Assembly: GCA_030447925.1 (NCBI GenBank)
Contig: JAUJNX010000012.1
Location: 1 to 64,000 of the forward strand
Source of the DNA: Egibacteraceae bacterium
Lineage (GTDB): Bacteria > Actinomycetota > Nitriliruptoria > Euzebyales > Egibacteraceae
Length of the DNA stretch: 64,000 bases
Direction: 5' to 3'
Shown: positions 15,440 to 23,611 of the stretch, piece after piece
Layout: the number at the start of each line of letters is the position of its first letter
How positions within the stretch are numbered: the stretch's first letter is position 1
Program-made: the position numbers and the translations under genes
The notes under the pieces: model-generated
What the model was told of the DNA's origin: nothing
The model's input: only the letters and a program-made list of their open reading frames with translations
Database searches by the model: none

Positions 15440-15925
15440 ATGTCGACGTACAAGCTCCCCGACCAGGCGATGGAGGCGGGCGAGGCCGTGGCCGCCACCC
15501 CGGAGCAGGTCACCGCGGAGGACCTCGCGGCGCGGGCCGCGGCCAACGCCGAGCTGGTCCGGCGGGCGCACGCCGCGTTCAAGGCCAACGACCAGGCGAC
15601 GATCGCGGAGATCTTCGCCGAGGACATCGAGTGGATCGTCACCGGCCACAGCCAGACGGCCACCGTCGACCAGGGCATGGCCGAGGTCGGGCAGTCCTTT
15701 CTGAAGATCATCGAGATGACCGGGGGCACGTACAACGCGGTCGGGACGGACTACCTGGGCGGGGCGAACACCGCCATCGCCCGCGCGCACGTCACCGCCA
15801 CCCGCGAGGGCAAGGGCACCCTGGACGTCGAGGAGGTCGTGGTCTTTGACGTGCGCGACGGCAAGCTGGCCCGGGCCGTCCACATCCCCTTCGACCAGGA
15901 CGCCTGGGACGACTTCTTCGCTTGA
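15440..15925 (+). CDS. SnoaL-like/NTF2-fold protein
   Basis: The 161-residue protein has one NTF2-like alpha+beta domain: ELVRRAHAAFKANDQATIAE, FAEDIEWIVTGHSQTATVDQ, a central strand region and the closing strands VEEVVVFDVRDGKLARAVHI. These small cone-shaped proteins act as polyketide cyclases, ketosteroid isomerase-like enzymes or binding proteins. The ATG has AGGAGAAGGC at a good distance. It is divergent from the CinA-like gene and convergent with the Uma2 gene. The specific ligand cannot be inferred. Confidence 0.8.
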   Translation: MSTYKLPDQAMEAGEAVAATPEQVTAEDLAARAAANAELVRRAHAAFKANDQATIAEIFAEDIEWIVTGHSQTATVDQGMAEVGQSFLKIIEMTGGTYNAVGTDYLGGANTAIARAHVTATREGKGTLDVEEVVVFDVRDGKLARAVHIPFDQDAWDDFFA

Positions 15926-15970
15926 CCGCACGCGCCCGGGCGCCGGTCCCGGCCGGGCCGGCGCCGAGGG

Positions 15971-16543
15971 TCAGCCCAGGATCTCGTCCACCGGGAGGGC
16001 GGCGTCGGGGAACGCGCCCGGCGCGACCGTCGACCCGGGCCCGGCCTCGGTGACCTCGCGGTAGCCGCTGGCGCCCGGGTCGCGGTGGGTGAGCACCCGC
16101 CGGCGGACCAGGTCGACCAGCCACACCTCCGCCACGCCCGCCGCCGCGTACAGCGGCACCTTGTGCTGCTGGTCGAGCACCAGCGAGGAGTCCGCGACCT
16201 CGACGAGCAGCAGCAGGTCCTCGGCGGTCGGGTGCGCCAGCCGGTAGGCGTCCGGGCGCAGGCGGGCGACCGACAGGTCCGGCTGCGGCATCAGGTGCTC
16301 CCCGAGCACCACCGGGTCCTGCACCCCCACCACCGCGCGGCCGTCCAACGCCGCGCTCAGCAGCCGGTTCAGCGCCTTCACCGTCCCCGCGTGCAGCGGG
16401 CCGATCGGCGTCATCGTGAGGATCTCTCCGTCGATCAGCTCGACGCGCTCCTCCGGGCCGAGGACCCCCTCGGCGGTGAGCCGCAGGTACTCGCCCAGCG
16501 TGAAGGGGCGTCTGGTGGCGTGCAGTGGCATCTCGATCACCAT
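15971..16543 (-). CDS. Uma2-family (DUF820) PD-(D/E)XK nuclease-like protein
   Basis: The 190-residue protein shows the Uma2 pattern: FTLGEYLRLTAEGVLGPEER, VELIDGEILTMTPIGPLHAG, the core MPQPDLSVARLRPDAY, and LLLLVEVADSSLVLDQQHKV. These carry the D...ExV arrangement of restriction-endonuclease folds. It ends with PLYAAAGVAEVWLVDLVRRR, typical of the family. Uma2 proteins are abundant in cyanobacteria and actinobacteria; their biological role is poorly defined. The ATG at 16543 follows a TACGAT box by exactly seven bases (CTGCGCG) with no Shine-Dalgarno, suggesting a leaderless transcript. Confidence 0.85.
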   Translation of the reverse strand: MVIEMPLHATRRPFTLGEYLRLTAEGVLGPEERVELIDGEILTMTPIGPLHAGTVKALNRLLSAALDGRAVVGVQDPVVLGEHLMPQPDLSVARLRPDAYRLAHPTAEDLLLLVEVADSSLVLDQQHKVPLYAAAGVAEVWLVDLVRRRVLTHRDPGASGYREVTEAGPGSTVAPGAFPDAALPVDEILG

Positions 16544-16614
16544 CGCGCAGATCGTACGGGGGCCGGTCCCCGCAGTGTGCCCCAGCCTGTGGACGCAGCG
16601 ACCCGGCTCGCGTC

Positions 16615-16989
16615 TCAGGGCGCGGCGGGCTCCCAGCGGTGGGGGCGCACGTCGGCGGCCGCCGCCGAGGCGGCGCGGCGCGCGGCGAGGGAGGCCCGCC
16701 CCGCCGCGGTCATCATCGCCGGGCTCCACAGCACCGTGTGGTCGAAGGTCACCTGCACGTCGGTCACGCCCGCGACCGCGCGCAGCTCGCGCCCGGCGGC
16801 CTCGGCCAGGCGCGGGCCGTAGACGCAGCACGGGCTGGTGACCCACATGCGCAGGGCGACCGCCCCGGTCGGGTCGACCGACCAGTCCACCAGGCCCATG
16901 TCGACCAGCGACTGCGGTGCCCGGGCCTGCAGGCTGCACGGGTCGACGACCCGGTCCAGGGCCGCGGCGACGTCGGCGGCCAGGCTCAC
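16615..16989 (-). CDS. MIP18/PaaD-like (DUF59) metal-sulfur cluster biosynthesis protein
   Basis: The 124-residue protein has the DUF59 signature: DVAAALDRVVDPCSLQARAP, VDMGLVDWSVDPTGAVALRM and the cysteine loop VTSPCCVYGPRL. DUF59 proteins (SufT, PaaD, MIP18) help insert Fe-S or iron centres into target enzymes. The GTG start (16989) overlaps the stop of the amidohydrolase gene, so the two are made together. An amidohydrolase plus a DUF59 protein is known next to soluble di-iron monooxygenase (propane monooxygenase type) genes in mycobacteria and rhodococci, where such accessory genes aid enzyme assembly. No monooxygenase of that kind lies in this window. Confidence 0.8.
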   Translation of the reverse strand: MSLAADVAAALDRVVDPCSLQARAPQSLVDMGLVDWSVDPTGAVALRMWVTSPCCVYGPRLAEAAGRELRAVAGVTDVQVTFDHTVLWSPAMMTAAGRASLAARRAASAAAADVRPHRWEPAAP

Positions 16990-18176
16990 GCCGCGCCCCC
17001 CGCCCCCGAGGTCGGCCCCGGGGTCGGGGTGATCCCGGCCATCACGTCGCCCGGGCCGCCCGCGCCGGGCCCCGCCGGACCGTCGACCGGCAGGCCCGCC
17101 GCCCGCGCGGAAGCCAGCCACGCGCTGTTCGGCGGCGCCAGGCCGCCCTGCTCGCGGACCGCCCGCGCGAACTCGTCGTCGGCGATCGCCGCCCTGCGCG
17201 CCGCGATGTCGATGCCCGCCATGGCCGCGTAGTTCCCGCCCAGGATCAGCGCCTTGGTGGCGTCGTCGATCTGGGGCAGCCCGAACCGGTCGAGGGCGCG
17301 CTCGGAGAAGGAGAACGCCGCGAAGCGCTCCAGCAGCGGCTGGGGGTGCGCGAAGTTGCAGCCCGTCCCCCACAGCACCTTTGCCGGCCCGCCCCAGAAC
17401 AGGAACGACCCCAGCACCTCCTCGAACATCCCCGGCGCCCGGTGCAGCAGCGACGCCGTGACCTCCAGGTTCGCGAACACGTTGGGGAACCGGGCCAGCG
17501 CGTGGGCGGTCTCCTCGACGAAGGCCATGCCCGCGTGCACGATCTCGAACTGCAGGTGCGGGAAGGCCATCGCCGCGCCCTCCAGGTCCTCGACCCGGTA
17601 GGGGTTGAGCGGCACGGGGCCGTTGGGCAGCGCCTTGTGCACCGCCACGATGCGCAGGCCGAGGTCCGCGGCGCGCTCGAACAGCGGGAAGGCCAGGGCG
17701 GGGTCGTCCATGCGCCACGTGCGGTACGGCTCGACCTGGTCGGGATACAGCTTCAGCCCGATGGCGTTGGGGACCTCGGCGACCTGGCGCTCCAGGTCGG
17801 CGATCGCCCGCTCCAGCCCGGTGGTGGGGTCCACCCCGACGTAGGCGATCCAGCGCTGGGGCCAGCGCGCCTGCGCCTCGACGTTCTTCTCGTGGCTGCA
17901 CATGCCGTCGCGGAACAGCGAGTCCAGGCGCAGCGTGTGGTACACGGCCAGGTCGGTCGCGGACTCGGTGAAGAACGTGCGCGACAGCACGTCGATGGGC
18001 TGGTCGGCCTGGTAGACCGCCTTGGGGACCTGGACCTCGGGCGGGTTCCAGGCCGAGTAGAGCATCGCGAGCCCCTCGCGGACCATCCCGCCGGTGGGCC
18101 CCGCGGCGTTCTCGGCACTGAGGTTGTACGCGTGGCCGATCGCGTCGATGACGAAGGCCTCGTCCAGCAGCGCCAT
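16986..18176 (-). CDS. Amidohydrolase family 2 (ACMSD-like TIM barrel) protein
   Basis: The 396-residue protein resembles amidohydrolase_2 members. It opens MALLDEAFVIDAIGHAYN (the usual DxHxH is DAIGHAY, so one metal histidine is changed) and continues with RWIAYVGVDPTTGLERAIAD, IGLKLYPDQVEPYR, the barrel histidine segments IVAVHKALPNGP and FEIVHAGMAFVEET, and KVLWGTGCNFAHPQPLLERF. The ATG at 18176 has GGAGGATC upstream. It is coupled to the DUF59 gene. Together they look like the accessory pair of bacterial di-iron monooxygenase clusters, which suggests a chaperone or assembly role rather than simple hydrolysis. The C-terminus is a Gly/Pro-rich tail. Confidence 0.8.
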   Translation of the reverse strand: MALLDEAFVIDAIGHAYNLSAENAAGPTGGMVREGLAMLYSAWNPPEVQVPKAVYQADQPIDVLSRTFFTESATDLAVYHTLRLDSLFRDGMCSHEKNVEAQARWPQRWIAYVGVDPTTGLERAIADLERQVAEVPNAIGLKLYPDQVEPYRTWRMDDPALAFPLFERAADLGLRIVAVHKALPNGPVPLNPYRVEDLEGAAMAFPHLQFEIVHAGMAFVEETAHALARFPNVFANLEVTASLLHRAPGMFEEVLGSFLFWGGPAKVLWGTGCNFAHPQPLLERFAAFSFSERALDRFGLPQIDDATKALILGGNYAAMAGIDIAARRAAIADDEFARAVREQGGLAPPNSAWLASARAAGLPVDGPAGPGAGGPGDVMAGITPTPGPTSGAGGAA

Positions 18177-18230
18177 GCGATCCTCCGGTGTCCGTCCCGT
18201 GCCCCTCGACGGTACGCGACCCTCGTTCTA

Positions 18231-18252
18231 CTGTCGAGCGTCAACGCGACAG
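18231..18252. promoter_or_regulatory. Inverted repeat upstream of the amidohydrolase gene
   Basis: CTGTCG (18231-18236) and CGACAG (18247-18252) form a perfect inverted repeat with a 10-base spacer, 55 bases before the amidohydrolase ATG, in the 120-base gap between two divergent genes. The one-turn centre spacing fits a dimeric regulator. No matching regulator gene is adjacent. Confidence 0.35.
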
Positions 18253-18296
18253 CATGAGCGCAATGCCGACATCCCCGCCGACCTCCCTGGCGTCCA

Positions 18297-19001
18297 TTGA
18301 CGATCGCAACTGAAACGCACGACGTCGCCTCTTCGGGCGGTCCACCCTGGGCGCCGGGCCGGGAGCGCCACGGCGCCGACCCGCTGGTCCACCTCGACCG
18401 CCTCGGCGTCCTGGACCGTCGCGCCGTCGTCGCGCACGCGATCCACCTGAGCGACGCCGAGGTCGACGTCCTGGTCCGCACCGGCGCCACCGTCGCCTTC
18501 TGCCCCGGCGCCGCGCTGCGCCTGCCGACCGGGGTGAGCCGCGCGGGCCGCCACCCCGACCTGCCCGCCGTCGCGCTGGGCACCGACACCGTGAACGCGT
18601 CGAACCACCACGACCTGCTGCGCGCGGCTGCGACCGCCCCAGACCTCTACGGCGAGGTGCGCGGGGATCGCGGGGTCCTGCCCGCGACCCGCGTGCTGGA
18701 GTGGGCGACGCTCGGCGGCGCGCGGGCGCTGGGCCTGGACGACCGGATCGGGTCCCTCGCGGTGGGCCGGCGCGCGGACCTCCCCGTCTTCGACGCCGGA
18801 CCCCTGATCCGCAACGCCGCGAACGCGCTGGTCCACGGCGCCCCCCGCGCCGTCCACGCGATCGTGGACGGCGTCCCCCTGCTGGTCGACGGCGTCGTGG
18901 ACGTCAAGGACGAGATCGTGGCCGAGGCCGGGGCCGCTGCGGAGCGGGTCGCCCGGCGCGCCGGGCTCCCCGCGTCGACCGGCTGGTCGGTCAGCTCCTG
19001 A
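18297..19001 (+). CDS. N-terminally truncated amidohydrolase/deaminase (MTA/SAH deaminase-like), C-terminal part
   Basis: The frame encodes the second half of a metal-dependent deaminase/chlorohydrolase: VVAHAIHLSDAEVDVLVRTG with the metal histidine, VAFCPGAALRLPTGVSRAG, ALGTDTVNASNHHDLLRAA with the conserved Asp, then LEWATLGGARALGLDDRIGS and VGRRADLPVFD, the strand that rejoins the small beta domain. The first about 200 residues, including the HxH metal motif, are absent. The possible start is a TTG at 18297 that gives a foreign leader (MTIATETHDVASSGG). The protein cannot be an active member of its family, so the gene is a 5'-deleted remnant that is still open. The break lies next to the divergent amidohydrolase promoter. 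Confidence 0.65.
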   Translation: MTIATETHDVASSGGPPWAPGRERHGADPLVHLDRLGVLDRRAVVAHAIHLSDAEVDVLVRTGATVAFCPGAALRLPTGVSRAGRHPDLPAVALGTDTVNASNHHDLLRAAATAPDLYGEVRGDRGVLPATRVLEWATLGGARALGLDDRIGSLAVGRRADLPVFDAGPLIRNAANALVHGAPRAVHAIVDGVPLLVDGVVDVKDEIVAEAGAAAERVARRAGLPASTGWSVSS

Positions 19002-19024
19002 CCGCCCCGCCTCCCGCGCGGGCC

Positions 19025-19495
19025 TCAGCCGACCACCGCGGGCCGGGGGTCGAGGCGGGGCACCGGCCCGTCGACCTCCTCCCACGGGAACAGGTGCACG
19101 TGGGGGGTCTCCGACACCGGCTCGATGATCCGGCACTCCCACGGGATCCGCCGCTGGAGCGCCAGGTTGGTCGCGTGCAGGGTCCCCGCGGAGTAGCCGT
19201 CCCAGATGGCGACGAGCGCGTCGGCCGAGGCGATCAGCTCCTCGTTGCGCCGCCAGCCCGCCTCGCGGCCGTGGCCCGCCCAGTCGGCCGGGACCGCCGT
19301 GACGTCGCGGCCGGCCTGCTCGAGGTGCGCGGCGATGATCCGGTCCGCGCCGCGCGCGCCGCCGTGGAGGAAGCGGTACGGCGGCGGTGCCGGGACCCGG
19401 TCGCGGAGGGCGGCGATGGCGTTGAGGAACGCGATCCACACACTTTCCGGGTGGGCCGCGAGCGTCGCCGAGCCGCTGATGGCGATCGTCAACAT
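19025..19495 (-). CDS. SLOG-superfamily protein (DUF2493/YspA-like)
   Basis: The 156-residue protein reads as a Rossmann-like SLOG domain: MLTIAISGSATLA, the glycine loop FLHGGARGADRIIAAHLEQ, GREAGWRRNEELIASADALV and AIWDGYSAGTLHATNLALQ. SLOG proteins bind nucleotides or nucleotide-derived ligands; some sense signals in conflict systems, others act as lysine decarboxylase-like phosphoribohydrolases. No partner effector gene is adjacent. The start ATG (19495) has no good Shine-Dalgarno. Confidence 0.75.
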   Translation of the reverse strand: MLTIAISGSATLAAHPESVWIAFLNAIAALRDRVPAPPPYRFLHGGARGADRIIAAHLEQAGRDVTAVPADWAGHGREAGWRRNEELIASADALVAIWDGYSAGTLHATNLALQRRIPWECRIIEPVSETPHVHLFPWEEVDGPVPRLDPRPAVVG

Positions 19496-19544
19496 CGTCG
19501 GTGAAGGGTGCCCGCCCCCGGTCACACCGCGGTCAAACCGCAGG

Positions 19545-21239
19545 TCAGGCGGTGGCAAGGCGCGCATCCAGGGCGTCCACCCGGTCCTGCAGCTCCAGCA
19601 CCCACTCGTCGTGGTCCTCCCCGCCCAGGACCCGCTGGCCCAGGCGGAGGCGGGCGCGGCGGACCTCGTGGGCGGCGGGCGCGGGTGCGGTGAGCAGGTC
19701 CTCGGCAACGGCGACGGCCTCGGTGAGGTCGCACTCGCCGGGACCGAGGTCCAGCAGGAGGCGCTGGCCCCGCCGGTGCAGGCGCCCGCTGGCGGGGCCC
19801 AGGGCGCGCCGCGCCTGCCACAGCGCGGTCTTCAGCCGCCGCGCGCCGGTGTCGCGGTCGGCCTCCGGCCACAGCCAGGTCTGCAGCGTCTCCGCGGCCA
19901 GGCCGTCGGCGCCGGCGGTCGCCAGCGCCAGGACGGCGAGGCGGGCGTGGCGGGTGGGGAAGCGCACCTCGTGGTGGCCGACGAAGACGCCCGGGCGGCC
20001 CAGGATGCGCACCCGCACCTCCTCCCCGCCGCGGAACAGCCGGTCGTCGGCGGCGTCGCGGCCGGCCAGCTCCCGCGCCCGCTCCCAGTGGCGCACGCTG
20101 GCCGAGGTCTCGATGCCGGCCAGGGCGACCGCCGCGCGCGCGGCCCAGAAGCGCGCGCCGAGCCGCGTCAGCCGGTCCTCCGCGTCGAACAGCAGCGGGA
20201 TCGCGCGGTCCGGGTGCCCGCCCGCCGCCAGCTGCTCGCCGAGCAGCAGGTCGTAGCGCGCTGCCTCCACGGGCGGGACGAACGCGCCCTCGGCCGCCCG
20301 CTGGATGGCCGTCACCGCCGCGTCGTGGTCGCCGGCGGCGCCCAGCGCCACGCCCTCGGCCACCGCGGCCTGCACGCTCCACCAGGAGTCGCCGCGCTCG
20401 CGCAGCTGCGCGACCGCCCAGCGGGCGTCGGCCAGGGAGCGCTGCAGCTCGTGGGGCGCGGAGTACTCGGCGCGGGCGACCAGCACGATGGCGCGCAGCC
20501 ACGGCGCGTCGACCAGGTCGGCGGCGGCGAGGCCGTCGGCGAAGGCCCGCGCGGCGCCGTCGCGGTCGCCCCGGAGGGCGGCGAGCGGCCCCGCCACCGC
20601 ACCGAGCAGCGGCCACTCGGAGCGGTCCCCGTCCGCGGGGATCGCGGAGAACGCGGCCTCGGCCCGGCGCACGGCGTCCTGGACGCGGGCGAACTCGCCG
20701 GTCCACAGGCTGAAGAAGCCGAGGAACAGGTGGGCGGTCGCCTCGGCCCGCAGCATGCCCGCGCGGGCGGACTCCGCTGCGCCCTCGGAGGCCAGGCGCT
20801 GGGCGAGTCGCAGGTTCCCGCGCGCGTACGCGCCCAGCGACCGGTTCACCAGCGTGACCCCGCGGACGCGGGGCTCGTCGCCCAGCAGCGCCTCGCCGCG
20901 GGCCATCAGGTCGGCGCCGCGCTCCAGGTCCCCGCGCGCCAGCGCCCAGCTCGCCAGGGTGCAGAGCGCGAAGCCCTCGCCCTGCGGGTCACCGGCGGTC
21001 CGGAAGGCCGCCAGCGCCTCCTCCGCGAGCGCCGGGGCGCGGCGGTCGGCCGCGTCGGCGTCGTGCAGCGCGCGGGCGACCACGAGGTGGGCCCACGGCC
21101 GCGGCCGCGACGGCAGTGCCGCCAGCCGGCCGGCGAGCGGTCGGAGGGGCGCGCCCCCGGCGTAGAGCAGGGCCGGCGCGCGCGCGTCCAGGACGTCGAG
21201 CAGCTCGCCGTCGGAGAGCCCGTCGATGTCGTCCAGCAC
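19545..21239 (-). CDS. Regulator with N-terminal TPR-like repeats and a C-terminal SARP-type winged helix
   Basis: The 564-residue protein starts at GTG 21239 (or 21248) behind a G-rich ribosome binding site. Residues about 1-420 form helical TPR-like repeats (for example FRTAGDPQGEGFALCTLASW and SLWTGEFARVQDAVRRAEAA). Near residue 425 a DNA-binding segment begins, RVRILGRPGVFVGHHEVRFP, followed by RHARLAVLALATAGADGLAA and ETLQTWLWPEADRDTGARRL with KTALWQARRALG. This is the OmpR/SARP winged helix. In SARP and AfsR regulators that domain is N-terminal and repeats follow, so the order here is reversed. No ATPase domain is present. It probably activates or represses transcription; targets are unknown. 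Confidence 0.7.
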   Translation of the reverse strand: MLDDIDGLSDGELLDVLDARAPALLYAGGAPLRPLAGRLAALPSRPRPWAHLVVARALHDADAADRRAPALAEEALAAFRTAGDPQGEGFALCTLASWALARGDLERGADLMARGEALLGDEPRVRGVTLVNRSLGAYARGNLRLAQRLASEGAAESARAGMLRAEATAHLFLGFFSLWTGEFARVQDAVRRAEAAFSAIPADGDRSEWPLLGAVAGPLAALRGDRDGAARAFADGLAAADLVDAPWLRAIVLVARAEYSAPHELQRSLADARWAVAQLRERGDSWWSVQAAVAEGVALGAAGDHDAAVTAIQRAAEGAFVPPVEAARYDLLLGEQLAAGGHPDRAIPLLFDAEDRLTRLGARFWAARAAVALAGIETSASVRHWERARELAGRDAADDRLFRGGEEVRVRILGRPGVFVGHHEVRFPTRHARLAVLALATAGADGLAAETLQTWLWPEADRDTGARRLKTALWQARRALGPASGRLHRRGQRLLLDLGPGECDLTEAVAVAEDLLTAPAPAAHEVRRARLRLGQRVLGGEDHDEWVLELQDRVDALDARLATA

Positions 21240-21463
21240 CGCCCCCACCCGCCCCCTCCCCCGCCCGTACCGCACCGCACTCTTGCCGGTCCGCTGCCCG
21301 GAGGTGAAGACCGACGGGCCGGATATCTGGGGGTGTGGACGCCGGACGACGTGGCGTGACCGCCCGGTCACGCGGGGCGCGGCGATCGCGCGCCGCGGCG
21401 GTTGCGTGCCGGGGAGGCGGGGGTAGGGGCGGGGACGGGAACGATCGCCGAGGAGGGCAGGCC

Positions 21464-22189
21464 GTGCAGCTGCTGGTGCTGGGGGCGACCGGGCGGACCG
21501 GCCGCGAGGTCGTCGCGCGGGCGCGGGCGCGGGGCCACGCCGTGACGGCGCTGGTGCGCGACCCCGCCGCGCTGGACGGGTCCGACGCGCGCCTGGTCGC
21601 CGGCGACGTCACCGACGCCGCGGTCGTGGACGAGGCCGTGCGGGGCCAGGACGCCGTGATCAGCGCGCTGGGACGCAGCGGGGGCGAGGACCCCGCCGCG
21701 GTCACGCGCGGCCTGGAGCACGTCGTCGCCGCCATGGGCCGCGAGGGCGTGCGCCGGATCGTGGTCGTCCTCGGCGCGGGCCTGCTCCTGCCCGAGGACG
21801 ACCAGGGACCGGGCGGCAGGGCCGCCGCCCTGCTAGTGCGCGCCCTCAACGCGCGCGACCTGGAGGAGAAGCACCGCCAGCTCGACCTCCTGCGGGCCGG
21901 CGACCTGGAATGGGTGGCGGCGCGCCCGCCCCGGCTGGTGGACGGGCCCGCCACCGGCGCCTACCGCGCGGGCATGTTCCCCACCGGTCTCGGCGACCGG
22001 CTGACCACCGCGGACCTCGCCGACTTCCTGGTCCGCGAGGCAGAGCACCCGATCCACCCGCGCCAGGCCCCGCTGGTGGCCGGTCCCCGGCCGGTGAGCA
22101 CCGGGCCCGGCCCCGCCGCCCGCGTCCTGGTCGGCGTCGTCGGCGCCGCGGTCGCCGCCGCCCTGGTCCAGCGCGTCAACCGCCGCTGA
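21464..22189 (+). CDS. NAD(P)-binding atypical short-chain dehydrogenase-like protein
   Basis: The 241-residue protein has the Rossmann motif LLVLGATGRTGREVV, then ARLVAGDVTDAAVVDEAVRG, VISALGRSGGEDP and RRIVVVLGAGLLLPED, as in NmrA/biliverdin-reductase-B-like atypical SDRs. The usual YxxxK is not clear. The C-terminus ends in a hydrophobic stretch (ARVLVGVVGAAVAAALVQ) that could anchor it to the membrane. The GTG at 21464 has GAGGAGGGC upstream. It is divergent from the TPR regulator (225 bases between starts) and may be its target, which is inference. Confidence 0.75.
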   Translation: MQLLVLGATGRTGREVVARARARGHAVTALVRDPAALDGSDARLVAGDVTDAAVVDEAVRGQDAVISALGRSGGEDPAAVTRGLEHVVAAMGREGVRRIVVVLGAGLLLPEDDQGPGGRAAALLVRALNARDLEEKHRQLDLLRAGDLEWVAARPPRLVDGPATGAYRAGMFPTGLGDRLTTADLADFLVREAEHPIHPRQAPLVAGPRPVSTGPGPAARVLVGVVGAAVAAALVQRVNRR

Positions 22190-22376
22190 CGCCGGGCGGG
22201 ATGGGCGCGGGGCCGGTCCTCGGGTCCAGCAGGGCCGCGAGGCGGGCCTCGGCCTCCGCGCTGATGCGCGAGCCCGTCGCCTCCACCGCGGTGCCCCCCC
22301 CGGGCCTGCAGGAGCGCGGGGCGGACGGTGCGGCCATCGTCAGCGGGCGGTACGGGCAGCCGGTGCACAGGCGCGT

Positions 22377-22905
22377 TCAGCGCACGCGGACGGTGCCGTC
22401 GGGCGCCACGGCGTCCAGCTCCAGCCCGCCCGCCTCGGACCCCCACAGCAGCTTGTCGGCCTCGACCTCCATAAGCAGCCGGCCGAGCTGGGTCTGCACC
22501 AGCCGCGGCGCGATCGGGGTGAAGCACAGGTTCGCCGACAGCGCGAGGTGCACGTTGGGGAAGCGCGCGGCGATCGAGACGGTCTCGTCGAAGTACGGCA
22601 TCCCCAGGTGGTGGATGACGAAGGTGAGGTCCGGGGAAGTCGCGGGCCGCGCCCTGCAGGTCGTTGGGCCGCACGTCCTCGACGTTGGACAGCCCGAACG
22701 GCATGCCCTTGTGGAACTGCAGGACGTCGATGCCCAGCGCCTGGCAGCGCTCGTACATCGGGTAGGCGACCTCGCGGTCGTCACACCGCCAGGTGCCCTC
22801 GACGTGGCCGTTGTAGAACTTCATCGACCGCGCGCCGAGCTCCTTGACCTGCACGTCGATCTGCTCGAGCGCGTGGCCCAGGCCCCGGTAGGCGGGGTCG
22901 ACGCC
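22377..22905 (-). pseudogene. Amidohydrolase (ACMSD-like) remnant, truncated and frameshifted
   Basis: Leftward reading from about 22905 gives ALEQIDVQVKELGARSMKFY, then ERCQALGIDVLQFHKGMPFG and VRPNDLQGAARDFP. A frame change near 22640 is followed by DLTFVIHHLGMPYFDETVSI, NVHLALSANLCFTPIAPRLV and EVEADKLLWGSEAGG. These are the middle and late barrel strands of an amidohydrolase_2 protein. The N-terminal metal motif and the normal C-terminus are missing, and the frame ends at 22377. The 5' boundary abuts an oppositely oriented SDR fragment. Confidence 0.65.
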
Positions 22906-23010
22906 GCCCCGAGGACCTCGCCTGGGCCGCCCTCTACCTGGCCGCCGACGAGTCCGCCCCCCGTCACCGGTGCCAACCTCGCCGTCGACGGCGGCTGGAC
23001 CGCCCGCTGA
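22906..23010 (+). pseudogene. C-terminal remnant of a short-chain dehydrogenase
   Basis: The segment reads EDLAWAALYLAADESAP and, after a one-base shift in a run of six C, VTGANLAVDGGWTAR then TGA at 23010. This is the standard ending of SDR enzymes (ALYLASDES..VTGxxxxVDGG). Nothing of the SDR core precedes it; it is joined back to back with the amidohydrolase remnant, marking a deletion or inversion junction near 22905. Confidence 0.55.
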
Positions 23011-23042
23011 CGCCCTGGTCGTGACGGCGGGCCGCCGGGCCG

Positions 23043-23528
23043 TCAGGCCCCGGTGGGCAGCGGCGCGGTGAGGCCGTCCACGGGCAGGCGACGGCGTCCG
23101 GTCGCGCTCTGGATCGCCAGCCCCTCGCGAGCCCAGTACTCGAACCCGCCGATCATCTCCTGGACGTGCTGGTAGCCCGCTCGCGCGAGGATCAGCGCCG
23201 CCTTGGTGCTGCCGTTGCACCCCGGCCCCCAGCAGTACACGACGAGGTGGGGGTCCTGGTCCGGGGGCGGGAGCTCGTCCAGGCGGGCGGGCAGCTCGGC
23301 GGCAGGCAGGTGCACCGACCCGGGGACGTGGCCCTGGTCCCAGGCGGCGGCGCTGCGCACGTCGATGACCAGCGGGGCCCGGCGGGCGGCGCGGGCCGCC
23401 GCGACATCGGCGGGGTCGGTCTCCCGGCGCAGCTTGGCGGCGAAGTGCGCGGCCGCCGCTGCCGCCGCGGCCCTGCGCTCCTCGCTCGCGCTGCCGGCGG
23501 GCGGTGGCGGGGTGGAGGTCGTCGTCAT
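23043..23528 (-). CDS. Rhodanese-domain sulfurtransferase-like protein
   Basis: The 161-residue protein has one rhodanese domain: PLVIDVRSAAAWDQGHVPGS, then VHLPAAELPARLDEL, and the active-site loop VVYCWGPGCNGSTKAALIL. The catalytic cysteine sits in the CWGPGCN loop, like the thiosulfate sulfurtransferase CxxGxCxxxT type. A helical Ala-rich N-terminal extension of about 45 residues precedes it. The ATG at 23528 is chosen because translation upstream is not protein-like. The gene is divergent from a GlxA-type regulator, with a shared 83-base intergenic region holding an inverted repeat, so that regulator may control it. Confidence 0.85.
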   Translation of the reverse strand: MTTTSTPPPPAGSASEERRAAAAAAAAHFAAKLRRETDPADVAAARAARRAPLVIDVRSAAAWDQGHVPGSVHLPAAELPARLDELPPPDQDPHLVVYCWGPGCNGSTKAALILARAGYQHVQEMIGGFEYWAREGLAIQSATGRRRLPVDGLTAPLPTGA

Positions 23529-23564
23529 GCGAGCAGTGTGGGCGGGGCGACCAGGGTCGCGACA

Positions 23565-23601
23565 GTGGCAGCCCTGCCGGTGATCGGGTAGGAACTGCCA
23601 C
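23565..23601. promoter_or_regulatory. Inverted repeat in the rhodanese-GlxA intergenic region
   Basis: GTGGCAG (23565-23571) and CTGCCAC (23595-23601) form a perfect inverted repeat with 23 bases between arms, in the 83-base gap between two divergent starts. It could be the AraC-type operator for both genes. This is inferred from position and symmetry only. Confidence 0.4.
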
Positions 23602-23611
23602 ACTGGCCCCC

